NCBI GenBank assembly: GCA_917880885.1
Contig: OU862908.1
Coordinates: forward strand, 51,481,819-51,545,818
DNA length: 64,000 bases
Reading direction: 5' to 3'
From: Limnephilus marmoratus
Lineage: Eukaryota; Arthropoda; Insecta; Trichoptera; Limnephilidae
Of the stretch, positions 43,001 through 55,500 are shown piece by piece; the stretch's first letter is position 1, and every line of letters starts with the position of its first letter. The position numbers were made by a program, and so were the translations under genes. The notes beneath the pieces are model-generated. The model had not been told where the DNA came from. It saw only the letters and a program-made list of their open reading frames with translations, and made no database searches.

Positions 43001-45881
43001 TTTCTAGTTCTACCAAAATTAATTACTATTAAGATGGTTGTGAGCAATTGGGGAATACATGTATAATCCTGTCAAACCTGGACTGATATATATGTATATA
43101 CAAATCTTCATACGATAATAATGACTTTACCGAGTAGTTACGTCAGTAAAATATTACTGAAAGTACTAAAATAGGAAGAAGGCAGTCTGAAACAAAAACC
43201 ATTGTAGGTACTGTTATATCATCAGGTAAATGCCAAAGTCGCGAACCCGCAAAATAATCATTCGGAGATATTGAGGTTTGAAGTTTAGAATTGAGCACGG
43301 GTTCTCCCAGTGAGGTGTTCACAATCCATAACCACATTCGTTTTAACTAATTACATACAGTTGCCGATCATATTTCACTCTACTACCTACTATGTTTCAT
43401 ATTAAGAATATTTTTGTTTTACTTCCACCTAATGTCATTGTCATTGCACTTATTAACTGTATATCATTGTATTAATTAACTGTATGTAAAAGCATAGAAA
43501 TGAATAAATAAAAAAGATATCATAAATCGAATTATATTTTTACTAAACCAGCTTAAATTAATCTGTAGTTTATACATAATAATGTAATAAAAAATAAATT
43601 GTGGGATGTGCTCCATTTAAAATGAAATTTTTTTGTATATTTAACTCAAAACTGGCAAAAAGCAGATTCGCGACTTTGGCATTGGACCGACAATACATAT
43701 GTACATGTCGTCGTCGTCGTCGTCAATTAAATCGTTGCGTTTGCACTGGTACACTGACTCATCTGCTCATATGGAAGCGGCCCACTTGTTCAGCTTGGGT
43801 CTGGGTCAGGTATGTGGTCCGGTCTGGTCGAATGAATATCCACACTCACACCCGACCTGCACTCCACCGCGTCAAAAGGTTTGGCCGTCCAACCGTTGTT
43901 TCCTTTGGTCAAGCCCATTATTTGATCCCTTCTCGCACATTTTCTTAAAAACCACCCCGCACTCCGGGCGCTCCAGTGCTCTAACTCTATGCCTATCCAT
44001 TTAATCATATATTGCTTTGTTTATATTATTGTCACCTCGAAATTACGGGTGTCCGAATATTTCAACACTTTTACACTTTTTATAATTTTGCCAAGTAACT
44101 GAGGAGATATTAACATAACTGAATTTTAGGTTTACGTAACTCCTACTCCCCTGGCAGGGTCCATCCTATTGGTACATGGTAATTAAGAAGGTCGGGTTGT
44201 TTGCACGATTGTTGATTGAGTGATAATTCAATAAATGTGCGAGCGTATATTGGTCCCTTGGCCACTCTTACCCAGATATGTTTTTTTCTTCTTTTTTTCA
44301 TATTGTAGAATAATTGTACTGACTGTAAGAACAACTTTTGTTTTTGTTGACAACGGAGGCATGGTTCGATGCACAGCATAGCCGGTGAACGAATGAGCAG
44401 TGAACGATTGAGGGTTCGTATAGTGTTTGCGCAAGAAGCGGATAGGTTCGTGGTCGGGTCTGGGTGCGTGTAGTGAATACCATGCTTTAAATGTCAGAAA
44501 GATGCCTGACCCCATTTTATCATATTATGACCTAAGTACCTTATTTTGGTGTAATCTTATACGACAAAGTGGGAACTTCTAATAATTGGGTAAATGTTAT
44601 TTTGTTTGAATTAATATAAAAAATTAAGTGGTTAACTTGTGGTTGGGAACATTATAACAAATACAAACGTTTAAATAACCAGTTAGGCAATTTCAAAGAT
44701 TATAGTTGAATCATGTACCTAACAGCTTCCAAAAGATGACGAAGTAGTTCATGGCTGTCGTGTTGCTCCCCAGTTCCAAACTGCTGGTGCTTGTTCACAA
44801 AGCTTCGGAATAGTCGGTTCGGATTAAACACATCTGATTTTCCTACAAAACAAATATAACACATTGATAACATATAAGGACAATCCGTATAGAAAAAAAC
44901 ATTACTAGAATGAACAAAAACCCTATCTAATGAACAATGATTGTGCAATTAATTTGCAAGTCTCATACCAGGATTTTGAAGATCCTGAAGTGTGTCAGCT
45001 AGAGTTTCAGCTAAGGGCCCCCACTTCTGCAGCTCCCCGGCAATGGGGGGCAAATCTAGCTCCCTCTCCTTCACATCCTCTTCCTCCCCTTTCTCACGCT
45101 CCGTCACAGGCATCTTACACTTCCCCCCCGGCAGCAGGAACCTTTCTCCAGCTTCTGACATCTCTTTGAGCACTGAGGTGAGATAAGGAGTTTGCACGAG
45201 GCATTGCAGTACAGAGTTAAAGAAGCACGTGTTCCCGAGGTTGGAAAGTCCTCGTACCCTTTGTGTAGCTCCATTCTCCTTTCCCTTCTCTACCACATAA
45301 GATGTACTCGCCACTGAATTCTTATCATACAAGGTTACCAGTTGTGATGTTTCAGTACTTTCAGTTTGCTTGTCTTCTATGTGATTTGATTTCGGGGTAG
45401 CCGGCAGTTGTTTTTTCAAGTATTCCATGAGCTCATGAAGCTTTTTAGTACTAGAATGAGGAACGGAGGAATCGCACTGGTAGCAGTATACCTCCCAAGT
45501 TTTCATATTGACAACGAGGGCGTGAGTATCGGAACGCGGGGTTTTGTAATGTTTCAAGGCATGCTCGTTCTTGAACCGTCCACATAATTGAGAACCACAC
45601 CGTAAGCACATCCATAATGGCTCTAGTTCGTTATCTAAAATAGAATTGTCAACTGTGGTGTTGGAGTCCAGCGTATCTAAATTCAAAGTAATTTCTTTAG
45701 GTGTTTTGGAGCAATCCGAACACTCAGTGGCGATTCCGGACGCTTTGATCTTCTTTTTTAATGCAGTAAGTTCGAAAGACTTATTTATATGTGGGCATGC
45801 TGGCGCAACATTTTCTTCGCAGGATTCGGTAGACTCGCCACAGTCGTCTCCTGGCTCGGACTGCCTCTTTTTCTTCACCAT
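37005..45881 (-). CDS. Usp16: USP16/USP45-type ubiquitin-specific protease (1039 aa, six exons)
   Basis: A cysteine deubiquitinase; vertebrate USP16 removes ubiquitin from histone H2A and USP45 acts on ERCC1. Exons on the minus strand: 45881-44969, 44842-44719, 42910-42760, 41547-41397, 39755-39651, 38680-37005; phases join exactly. Residues 29-150 form a ZnF-UBP finger (CPHI, CSDC, WMCLRCGSQLCGR, ALKHY, VYCYQC). The catalytic Cys219 lies in GLSNLGNTCFFNSVLQC, the QQDS-type box reads EQHDSHELLRHLL, and FLVSTLECQDC plus EEYFLDLSLPV follow. After a 250-residue Ser/Asp-rich insert come the ubiquitin-binding and His boxes (LILHLKRF; HSGSMHGGHYVAYV, His934) and Asp1014 in WFYISDSRV. The triad is complete, so it should be active. 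The long insert and a Lys-rich stretch (KKEKQAARKLRKTKK) are typical of the USP16/45 group. Which of the two vertebrate paralogues it equals cannot be told. Confidence 0.95.
39305..39513 (+). mobile_element. mariner 5' end fragment in a USP16 intron
   Basis: Starts after TA with CGAGGGTCGATCAATAAGT, a classic mariner terminal repeat, then a 5' leader. It ends in sequence translating to a degraded transposase start (RSVIRFLL). The rest of the element is missing. Directly after it, 39523-39600 (CATAGGTTCTCAATGTGGGC) resembles a hAT terminal repeat. Confidence 0.55.
40325..40907. mobile_element. Fold-back element with 8-bp target duplication, copy 1
   Basis: 583 bp with long inverted arms of about 190 bp starting GGGTGAAATGCAGATC and ending GATCTGCATTCCTCCC. 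It is flanked by an exact 8-bp duplication ATTAAATC (40317-40324, 40908-40915). Both arms carry the same short open frame (MNGCISLNFAERALI), one per strand. The central part contains GTTGGATCCCAGACCTAATA and AACCATGTTTAGCGTATTAG. It lies in a USP16 intron. Copy 2 is at 48139-48706. Confidence 0.85.
41548..42759 (-). other. USP16 intron, nothing assigned
   Basis: 1.2 kb of AT-rich intron without recognised repeats or frames. Confidence 0.5.
42911..44718 (-). other. USP16 intron with a widely spaced perfect inverted repeat
   Basis: Holds a perfect 17-bp inverted pair, AATGCCAAAGTCGCGAA at 43229-43245 and its inverse at 43667-43683, 421 bp apart. These may be the ends of a decayed MITE. No coding match. 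Confidence 0.5.
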
Positions 45882-46524
45882 ATTTCTGATTATTATAAAA
45901 TTTGTAGATTAAAGGTGTACTTTTAGCAAATCAAATTAGTTATCTAGTTCTATAAATTTAGAACCAGAAAGCGAACGTCAGCTTTACCTACTACAATGAA
46001 AATTCACCAAGTGTCAAGATGTCGTTGAACGTTTTTGTAATTATAGACGAACAGAAAATTATAAAGAGTTTTTGCACAATTTTGATTTCTGGGAGACCAA
46101 GATTAGAAAATATGGCGATTTCATCTATTTATTGCAATATTAATCCACAAAAACACTAATCACAACCTCATGGGTCAGCACAAAATTGACGAAAAACTAC
46201 AATTGAAGGATTGTTCGTTTTTAGATGACTAATAAGTGAGTACTTACTTACGAAGAGAGCAGTTGGTTTTCAAAGTCTCTCATTGGTCTAAAATAGTGAT
46301 ATTACTTTTGGTATGGTACCGTATTTATTACAATGGTAACACATAATCCGTGACTTCAGACAAAATTATGATCGGCCTTCTCACTAAATCTGACGTGATA
46401 CTAGGCTAGGTTGACAACAAAAGACATTTTGCGTGAACAGGGAAATTGTTTTAAATGTTTATTTTTTAAATAAGAATTAACGGCACCAACGATTGTATTT
46501 GATCGATTATAAGTGCCATAAAAT
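45882..46524. promoter_or_regulatory. Probable bidirectional promoter of USP16 and macoilin
   Basis: 643 bp separate the start codons of two divergent, conserved genes. No transposon is visible in it, unlike nearly all other non-coding stretches in the window. No TATA or Inr element is convincing; the assignment rests on position alone. Confidence 0.55.
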
Positions 46525-49500
46525 ATGAAGAGGCGAAATGCCGAGTGCGGCAAAATGAGGAGGCCGATAAAGCGCAACAAGATCACCGAAGGAATATACG
46601 GAAGGTATACATAAAAGTCGATTATTTTACCGCGAGGATATTACAAATAAATATATTGAATAAATATGAGTGAATACTACTTTTGTTTTTATTAACTGCC
46701 ACTGCGTCAACTCGGTGATTTTCAAGTTGGCAACGACAAGTGACCCAAGGAGAGTTATTTTGGACCATCTGCTGTACCCGCTAGATTTACAGAACATTAC
46801 CTTTTGCCGCCAATTTGTTAAAATTATGTATTTACAGCACCAAAACTAAATAAACCTTAACTTTAACTTCACACACTTGCTTCTAAATACCGTTAAATGA
46901 CGTTCTTATTTATCAAAACCTTTGTTTTTTACAGCACCCTTTTGTACCTGAAATTTTTACTGCTGTGGGCAATGGTTATCCTCGCTGATTTTATTTTGGA
47001 GTTCAGATTTGAATTCCTCTGGCCCTTCTGGATGCTGCTAAGATCCGTATATGATTCTTTTAAATATCAGGGTTTGGTACGTATAAGTCTTCATTTAATA
47101 TATCTTAGAGGTTGAAGTTATAATCAATTTCCTTCTTGAAGCCCCTTTCCAAAGGTAGAGGCACACTGGTCCCTGGCCCCACGTAAGCAATGCAAAGACA
47201 TTTGGACAACTTACAATGCACATATTCTCTAAGGAAATAGATGCTTTAGGAACACACTTGTCACATGCATCGCAATCCAACATCCCCATGCGACACCGAT
47301 CTGCCCTGTGCAGACCGGCGTGGGACATATGAAAGGGAATGGCCATTGTGTCTAGAGGGAAGGCGTGATTGTACATATTGATGTGAATTGACAGTTGACT
47401 GTATTTCAGTTAATTTGACATTGCTCATGCATTTAATGCTGTAGTTTTACTTATTAATAATAATTGTGTTTTGAGGTGTCTTAAAATCTTCGCTAGTTGC
47501 ACGTCTTAAATCTCTTTGATTGTGTATGCATTATTTTAAATATCCCAAATTTTTAAACATTCATACAAGAAGGTTGAGGAGTCTGTTAGACACAAAAGCT
47601 TTGGCCGACCTGACTGTAAGTTGGCTTTGGTTGAGACTACCCCACACGCAGAAATCGGTCAAGCATGATATTGCCAACCCGTTCATTACCACATAATTTC
47701 TCTATTATCTTGAATATTATGATAATAATTTAAAAAATGGCAGAACAGCTTATAACCTGTCTTATCAATATCACAACTCATATTATGACTTCTTTCTATA
47801 ATTTTTACAATATTTTTTTTTAGATTTAATGTCTTTTTTTAAATAAATATACAGATTATTTTTACATGTTACAGTGTCATAAGGAAAAATAGTAATAACT
47901 TTTTCTCTCCATAAAGAGTCGAGGCTCTTGTGTATGATGAGGGAATTCAAGCTCAAATAATCATTTTGTGAGTGGAAATATGATCTAAACCAGGGTTTCC
48001 CAACCTTTATTTCGCCGAGCCTCCCAGAACCAAAAAAATTCATGCCCCCAACAAAAATAATATGTAATGAAACATATACTATGTTTGTGGACAAAATGAA
48101 AAAAAAAAAAATCTCGACTTCTCCAAATTATTCAAAAAGGGTGAAATGCAGATCCCGCCAATGTCAGGGAATTTAATAAAAATGCACTTAGATGAGAAAA
48201 GTGTGGAGAAGATGAATAAAAAATAAATTAAGGCGCGCTCGGCAAAATTGAGGGAGATACAACCGTTCAAAGTATTTAAAATTTCACTTCGCGAGTTGAT
48301 ATTGACAGTCTGTTCGCCATTTTTTCATTGCTTATGTTGGATCCCAGACCTAATACAGAATTAATAGTACGCCAGAATCACAAACCATGTTACTCAAACC
48401 TAGCGTAGCCGCTAAACCACTTGAAAACTGGGATGTTTTTCTTGCCTTGAAGTGAGTAGGCGTTATAAAGGGGCACTTTTTTTGTATCACAAACCATGTT
48501 TAGCGTATTAGGTTATGACAAAATGGCGGGCGGACTGTCAATATCAACTCGCGAAGTGAAATTTTAAATACTTTGAACGGTTGCATCTCCCTCAATTTTG
48601 CTGAGCGCGCCTTAATTTTTGTTTTATTCAGCTTTTCCACACTTTTCTCATCTAAAAGTGCCTTTTTATTTAATTTCCAGACATTGGCGGGATCTGCATT
48701 CCTCCCTTCAAAAATTTCAAAAATCTACAATTTTGTACATTTGGCCTTTTCACCTACTTTATCCAAAACGTTGTTTTCTTTGGAAATCATTTCATAAAAT
48801 TCTTGACATGTCATTTTTAAATTACACAATGTGTACATCATCTTAGCAATTGTTTCTGTTTGCAATTTATTGCGTTCCTTGGTCCACTGGGCGTTTATTA
48901 AAGAGAAAACTCTTTCAACATTGGCGTTATGGCCTGGAATCGCAAAGTTCTGCCATTTGTCAAAAAATTTACTGTCATCAAATTTTTTTTTAGCGTGAAT
49001 GTATATCGTTTCTGCTACGTGCTCCTCCCAGCTTGGTATCTCAGCTAAAGTCATCCACATAAAGTATTTCAATTCGGCACTGAATTCACTTGTCCAAGAG
49101 TTTAAGTAGTCTTTGGCAATTTGTACATATTATTCATGTTTTCTTTGAATTCTTCTACGCTATCTGGGTGTGCCTCAGATAAATGTCGTAAAATTGCGGT
49201 TAACTTGGTTGGGCAGAAATTTTGTTTCAGCCTATCATTTTTTATATTGTCCATTATTTGTGACAACTGGTCAATTACTTCGTTGACTGAAATATCTGAA
49301 GTTTCCGTACATTTGATTCGACTTTGATATATTGATATAAAAGAGCCACTAACGAGCCGATTAAAGACAAAACCCTTTCGAAAAAAGAATAGCCATTGTC
49401 GCCGATCCCCGCCTCGTCCTTAACACGTTGCGCCTACCGTAGCTTGCGTTGCGTTCGTTCTGTAGGTGCCTAACAAAAGTCGTACAGGCCGGATTTATAA

Positions 49501-52500
49501 ATATTTAGCCGGACACGACCTAAAAAAGCCAAACATGTCCGGCTATAGCCGGACAGATGGCAACCCTAATTGTGGATCTTTAATAGAAGAGTAGGTACAC
49601 TTTTAATCATTAACCTGTGAAAGGCCAGGAACGTGCCCGCACGCGAAACTCGAATTTCAAAAAAGAATATTAATTCAAATAATTTGGATGCGATTTAAAT
49701 TTTTTTGTATAAAGAAACTGTACCAAGGAAAAGCTCAGAATAGCTTCCTCCATTCTTGTTCTTAAGGTAATTTAAAAAAGGTAAGGTAAAAAACCCTGGC
49801 CTTTGACAGGTTAATTACTTTTACATTTCTAAGTTTTCTTTTAATTATACATATTATTCTATTATTATTTTTTGTTTATTTAAATTATGTTTTCATAATT
49901 AGATAATGTCTAACAACTTTCAAAGTAATTTTAGAACAAATAAATAAAAACTTTTAAAGTACTAATGAGATACTTGAACTTGCATGCTCTGTTCTGTACC
50001 AGTTGGTCGATTCTGGGTTCAGTCTTTGCTAGAGCTATGGTTAAATCACTATGGACGGCAAGGTGTTTAGTTTTTATTAAAACTAGAGCTGAAAAACCTG
50101 TCTCGCATATAAAGGTGGACAAAAATGGAATAAGTATTTTCAAAGCAAGAGAAGCAACATTCGAATTAACAAGGAATCGTTTGATCCAAAATTTCTCTAA
50201 TGTCAAGAGATGAAAGTCGTCTTTTATGGTCGAGTCAGCCTTCATTTCTAGAAAATTGTCCTGAACTTCTTCAGGTAATTGTAAGACATCGACAACAAAT
50301 GGGTTTCAGGCTATTTAAGGTAATTTTTCGAGCTGAAATCATGATAAATAGATACTAATTTTATAAGAAAAACTCTCAAAAATTATAACTTTTTTATTTT
50401 CCCGGTTAGAGGAGAGGTCTGGTTTCGAGTTCCAGTTGCGACCATTGTCTTTTTCCGTGCCTTGTTCTCTTTCATATTTTTATTTAGATTATTTTATCGT
50501 TATCGTCTTCTTCAATGAGATACTAATTTATTAACAGTGAATTAACTTCTATTGCAGGCTTTCTCAGTCTTCTTCGTTTGCATCGCAGTGACGTCAGATA
50601 TGATATGTTTCTTCTTTATTCCTGTACAATGGGTCTTCTTTGCTGCCAGCACATACGTTTGGGTGCAATATGTCTGGTACACAGGTTAGTTATTCAATGA
50701 TAATACATTGTATGCTTTTTATGAAACTGACTTTTCTAAGAAGAATAGCACAGGTTCAACAGGTTCTTTTTCAATCCTACTTTGTAACTCGTGCCAATCT
50801 GCTTAAAAATCTCATTTCAACAACTTAGACCATGGAACATATTCTCTCATTCTTCATCCACATTCAGTAACCGTATGTAAGAGTGGGCAAACCAAGATAT
50901 TATGTATATATTTAAAAAAAAATAACCGGTGATGTATTTTCAGATAAGGGGGTGTGTTTGCCCACGCTGATCCTGTGTACGGTGTTTGTATACGTGGAGG
51001 CGGGCGTGCGGCTGCGCGACCTGCGCCACGTGCCGGCGCACCTGGACCTGTGTCGTCCGTTTGCCGCGCACTGCATAGGCTACCCGGTGGTCACGCTGGG
51101 CTTCGGACTCAAGTCCTTCGTTGGGCACCGCATGCGACGGCGACGCCAGCGCGAGGTGGCCAAGGAGAACACCTTCTACATGCAACTGCTGCAGCAGGCG
51201 CTCCCCGCCCATCATCAGGTCATACTCCCTATACCCATTTCTTTAATATTATTACTTAACTAAGTACATTATTTAATTTCAAATGTCAAATATTTTGTTT
51301 ACAGCCTACATTAAAAGAAGCGGAGAAGTGTCCTGCGCCAACCATAGAGAAGACTACGGAAGTTACTCTCACGGAGAAGCATATGAATGGCAACGCCATC
51401 CACATGACCTCTTCCAAAAGTAACAGTAAAAAGTCTGAAAGCAAAAGCAATCCGCAGCAGAGCACTGACAAAAGTCTGTCTTCCTCACATCAAAATCACA
51501 ATAATCTCACATCACCCGGTGCACTCAACCACAAAGATAGTTGGGAGGCTGCAGCCGGTGAACAGTCTAGTTGTAGTCCTACTGTGGGCAAGTCTAGTCA
51601 AAACCACGTCTCTGCAACGATAAACCACAGAGAGAAAGATAAGGAGAAGACGTATTCGCAGCCTAACCAGAAGCATGCGCACTCCAATGGGGTCATTGGA
51701 CACCACTCCGGGGACAGGCAGAGGGACACGGAGCAGGAGACTGGTTCTGAAGTCAGTCACACTGATTGTGAAATTAGTACTGATAAGTCTGCCAAAGGTA
51801 TCTTTCTTGATTTTATTTACCTGTATCAAAAAATAATGAATGAGGACATATGAAAATAATGCATGGCCGATTTAAGCGTAATGAACAAGATTAAGAATGT
51901 TGGTTTTTTATTCAATTTTCAGGTTCAAAATCAAGATGGGAGAAAAAAGATAATGTTAACAGTACCAGAGAAGAAAAAAGAAAGAACAAAAACAAAGAAA
52001 AAGAAGCCAATAGGGAAAGAGAAGCAAACAGAGAAAAAGAAGCCAGAGAAAAAGAATTAAACAAAGAAAAAGAAGCGAACAGAGAGAAGGAATTAAATAA
52101 GGAGAAAGAATCTAATAAAGAAAAAGAATCTAACAGAGATAAAGATTGTCTAAAAGAAAAGGAATGTATGAAAGAAAAAGATTCTCACAAAGATAAAGAC
52201 TCTCATAAGGAAAAAGAATCTCACAAAGAAAAAAATGCACTCAAAGACAAAGAAAAGGAATCTCACAGAGAAAACGATAAAAATGCACTCAAAGAAAAAG
52301 ATTCTCAAAAAGATAAGGAATCTCAAAGAGAAAAAGATTCATTGAAAGAAAGAGACAATGATTCTCATAAAGATAAAGATTCCTGTAAGGAAAAAGAAAC
52401 AGAAAAATACTCTCACAAGGAAAAGGATGTGAGAGATAGAGAGTCCAGTTGTGACACAAGTAGAGAAAAGGACACATACAAAGAAAAGGAGTCTAAGAAA

Positions 52501-55500
52501 GAAAAAGATTTCACTAAAGAAGAAAGAAGAGAAACGTACAAAGAGAAGGATTCACATAAGGAAAAAGAAAATGACTTTTATCAGAAATTCAGTGAACAGA
52601 GTAAGTTTTTTATCACTTTATATTGTTGCATTTTGAAGTGTAAGTTTTGCTCGCTGGTCCTTTATGTTTAACCTGATCTCCGCGGTTGTCGCGTCCATCT
52701 ATCGCGGCAGCTATCCCTATGTTGTCTCTATTAATAATCCATTAAGTTTCAGTAAAACACAACTTTGTGCCAATATGTATAGCGATGGGACAGAATGCGT
52801 TGAAACTTCCATGGTGAATCCAATTATGTGAATTATTTTTTCCTCTGTTGTAGAAGAGCAACTCCGAGCCGTCCGTACCGAAGTGATCCAACTCCGTACC
52901 GCGAATGAGCAGTTGTCGCTCCGGTTAGCGGCGGCCCGGTCGGCGGAGCGCTCGGTGGCGGCGAGCGCGGAGCGGCGACTGGCGGAGGAGCGCAACGCGG
53001 CGGCCGGGGTGGAGCGACGCCTGGCCGAAGAGCGGCGGCGGGCCGAGCCGTGCCGACAGCGCAGGGCGGCGCTGGAGCAGGAGGCGGCTACGCTGCGCCT
53101 GCAGTTGCAGCAGGCACGTGACCGCGTCACCAGGGTGGAGCGGGACCTGCAGGACTCGCAGCAACAGGTCAGACACACTTTTCTTGAAGAATGCCTCACA
53201 TCAGCCTTGTGTTCTTTCCGAATCTCCACATTTTTAATACGGTCACACGGTTTTACCAAGCATACACCTCAGAGACCTCATTTCTATAACATTGTCTATT
53301 TTCATTCTTTGCCAATTTCATGTATTACTGCCTAATATCAGGATATCAGCGCTCCATTGTGGACTGCTAGCTTTGGAATTTTTTTTTATTAGAACCAATA
53401 GCGTTCAGTCCTCCTGGAAATGGCGTTTCCTGCATTAACCATTCTTATATCAATATCCTTATTAATCTTTTCACGTCTCGTAAGTACAGGGTGTCCCAAA
53501 AGAAAGTTTATATTTAGTGGATCGATTTAAGAAAATGTAAGGGTTCTATCAAAAAAATGTTTGTTAAATACTAAAATACACAATTTGGGAATTTATTTCT
53601 TAAAAATAATATCGTCCAAATGTTAACCCTCGCGTTCGCGGCATTAATTTAATTGAAGAGTAAAATTTCTCATGACGGCTCGGCAGGTAGGCTTCGTGAT
53701 GGCTGCCATTTCGTGACGGATATTTTCTTTTAATTGCATCAGGGATGTCGGATTTTTGGCGTACACTTTAGATTTGAGATAACCCCACAGGAAAAAGTCC
53801 ATAGGGGTTAAGTCAGGACCACGAGGAGGCCAATTTATGTCACCTCTCCTGGAGATCAATTTTCCAGGGAAAATTTCACAAACTCATGGCAGAGACGTAT
53901 TGGATGCATGTAATATTGCTCCGTCTTGCTGGAACCATATTTTTTGGTTACAGCCAGTAAGTTTGTAGGGGTGCAGCATTAGTTATTTATGCAAAATGCT
54001 GTGTAACGATGATCTATGCACATTTAAAGCACTTGCCCGTCTCCGAATCGAAAAGTTTGAGTCGTTACGAAAAGACTGATACACACTCTCTACATTTTCT
54101 ACCGTTCCCAATGACCTTGGTCGCCCGGATTTTGGTTTTGCCAGCATTGTACCGATCTCTTCAAACTTTTTGACCCATTTTCGAATGAGAGGAATGCTTG
54201 ACGCATCATCGAATTGACGAAAACCTCAAATATTGCAGAATCTTCTACGCGCTACAGTCGCCGAATCACCATTTTTATAAAAATAACGCACACACAACAC
54301 GCGGTCGCTCCCGAGAAATGCTTCATAGCGACTAAATTCCCAAGAGCCAGACTACTGATTGACATACCCCCCGCGCCCCTCGGAAAAGTTGCGTTCACAC
54401 AGAAAGCAAAACAAGTATAAACTTTCTTTTGGGGCACCCTGTACTTCCAAAATACACAAATTAATCCGTTTGCTCCAAATGAGGGGTATAAACGCAAAAC
54501 CCCCACTATCCACACTTTGTTCATTTCGACCTAAAGATTGATTAGTAATAATAGTAAATTTCACCCTCTACACTATACAATCTTCAAACCAAAAGCAAAA
54601 ACGTCTCTAAAGCTGGCTTTACACTCGTAAGTTTTTTCCTGTAAATCGCTAATGTAAGCATTTTATGGCCAAATTACCAATTTAAACGACACCAAAAGTC
54701 ACTTAACGTAATTTATAGTAAGTTACAGAACTTGTTCTTCCGGAAGTTTTTTGACAGGTCTAATCGCATCCGCGTGAATTTCCAGCCGTCTTACAGCTTT
54801 GATAAGCTAAGAGACTTACCGCAAGAAATAGTACCAAAATGCGCCGTTTCGAGATGTCAAAAATTAAGAGACACTTGTTTTCGTGGGATATTTTTCCTAT
54901 AAAACTAGTATTTATTTTAGCTTATTTAAGTTTTCTGAAAATGACAATCCTTCTATTCAATTATCGGTCCAATCCTTTCTATTCTCAATGTTTCTGTTTT
55001 AAACATTACGTATTTGAATTTGGTTGCTGTCAGGTAGCTGTCATTCGGATAAAATGAAAGAACTCTTATTAATTTCTGCCTTTGACGGTACAAAACCGCA
55101 TGGATAATTGTTTAATTAAAGCCAAATTCTATTTCAACGCTTTATTTGGACCTTTTCGTCTTTATTGACAAAATTGCGTAAATTTGACAGTACCAGATCG
55201 TTGATGACAGGAAGCCATCTTACCGCAAATAAATTTACAGATGTAAACGGTTGTGTGAGCATTTACACATGTTGAACTTCCGAATAGCTTCCGTGAGCAT
55301 TAATTACCACAAGTCGGATGCATACGTAAACGCTCCTGGGAGTAACATGTCAAAAACTTACGTGAGGGAACGTACCCATACTACGTGACCAACTTTTTGC
55401 AATTTTTAACCCCCCCCCCCCCCCCGGTGACCAAAATCCTAAGCAACCCGCCGCTCATTTGTATGGAGCGTGACATTTTGAAGACACCCCCCCCCCCCCT

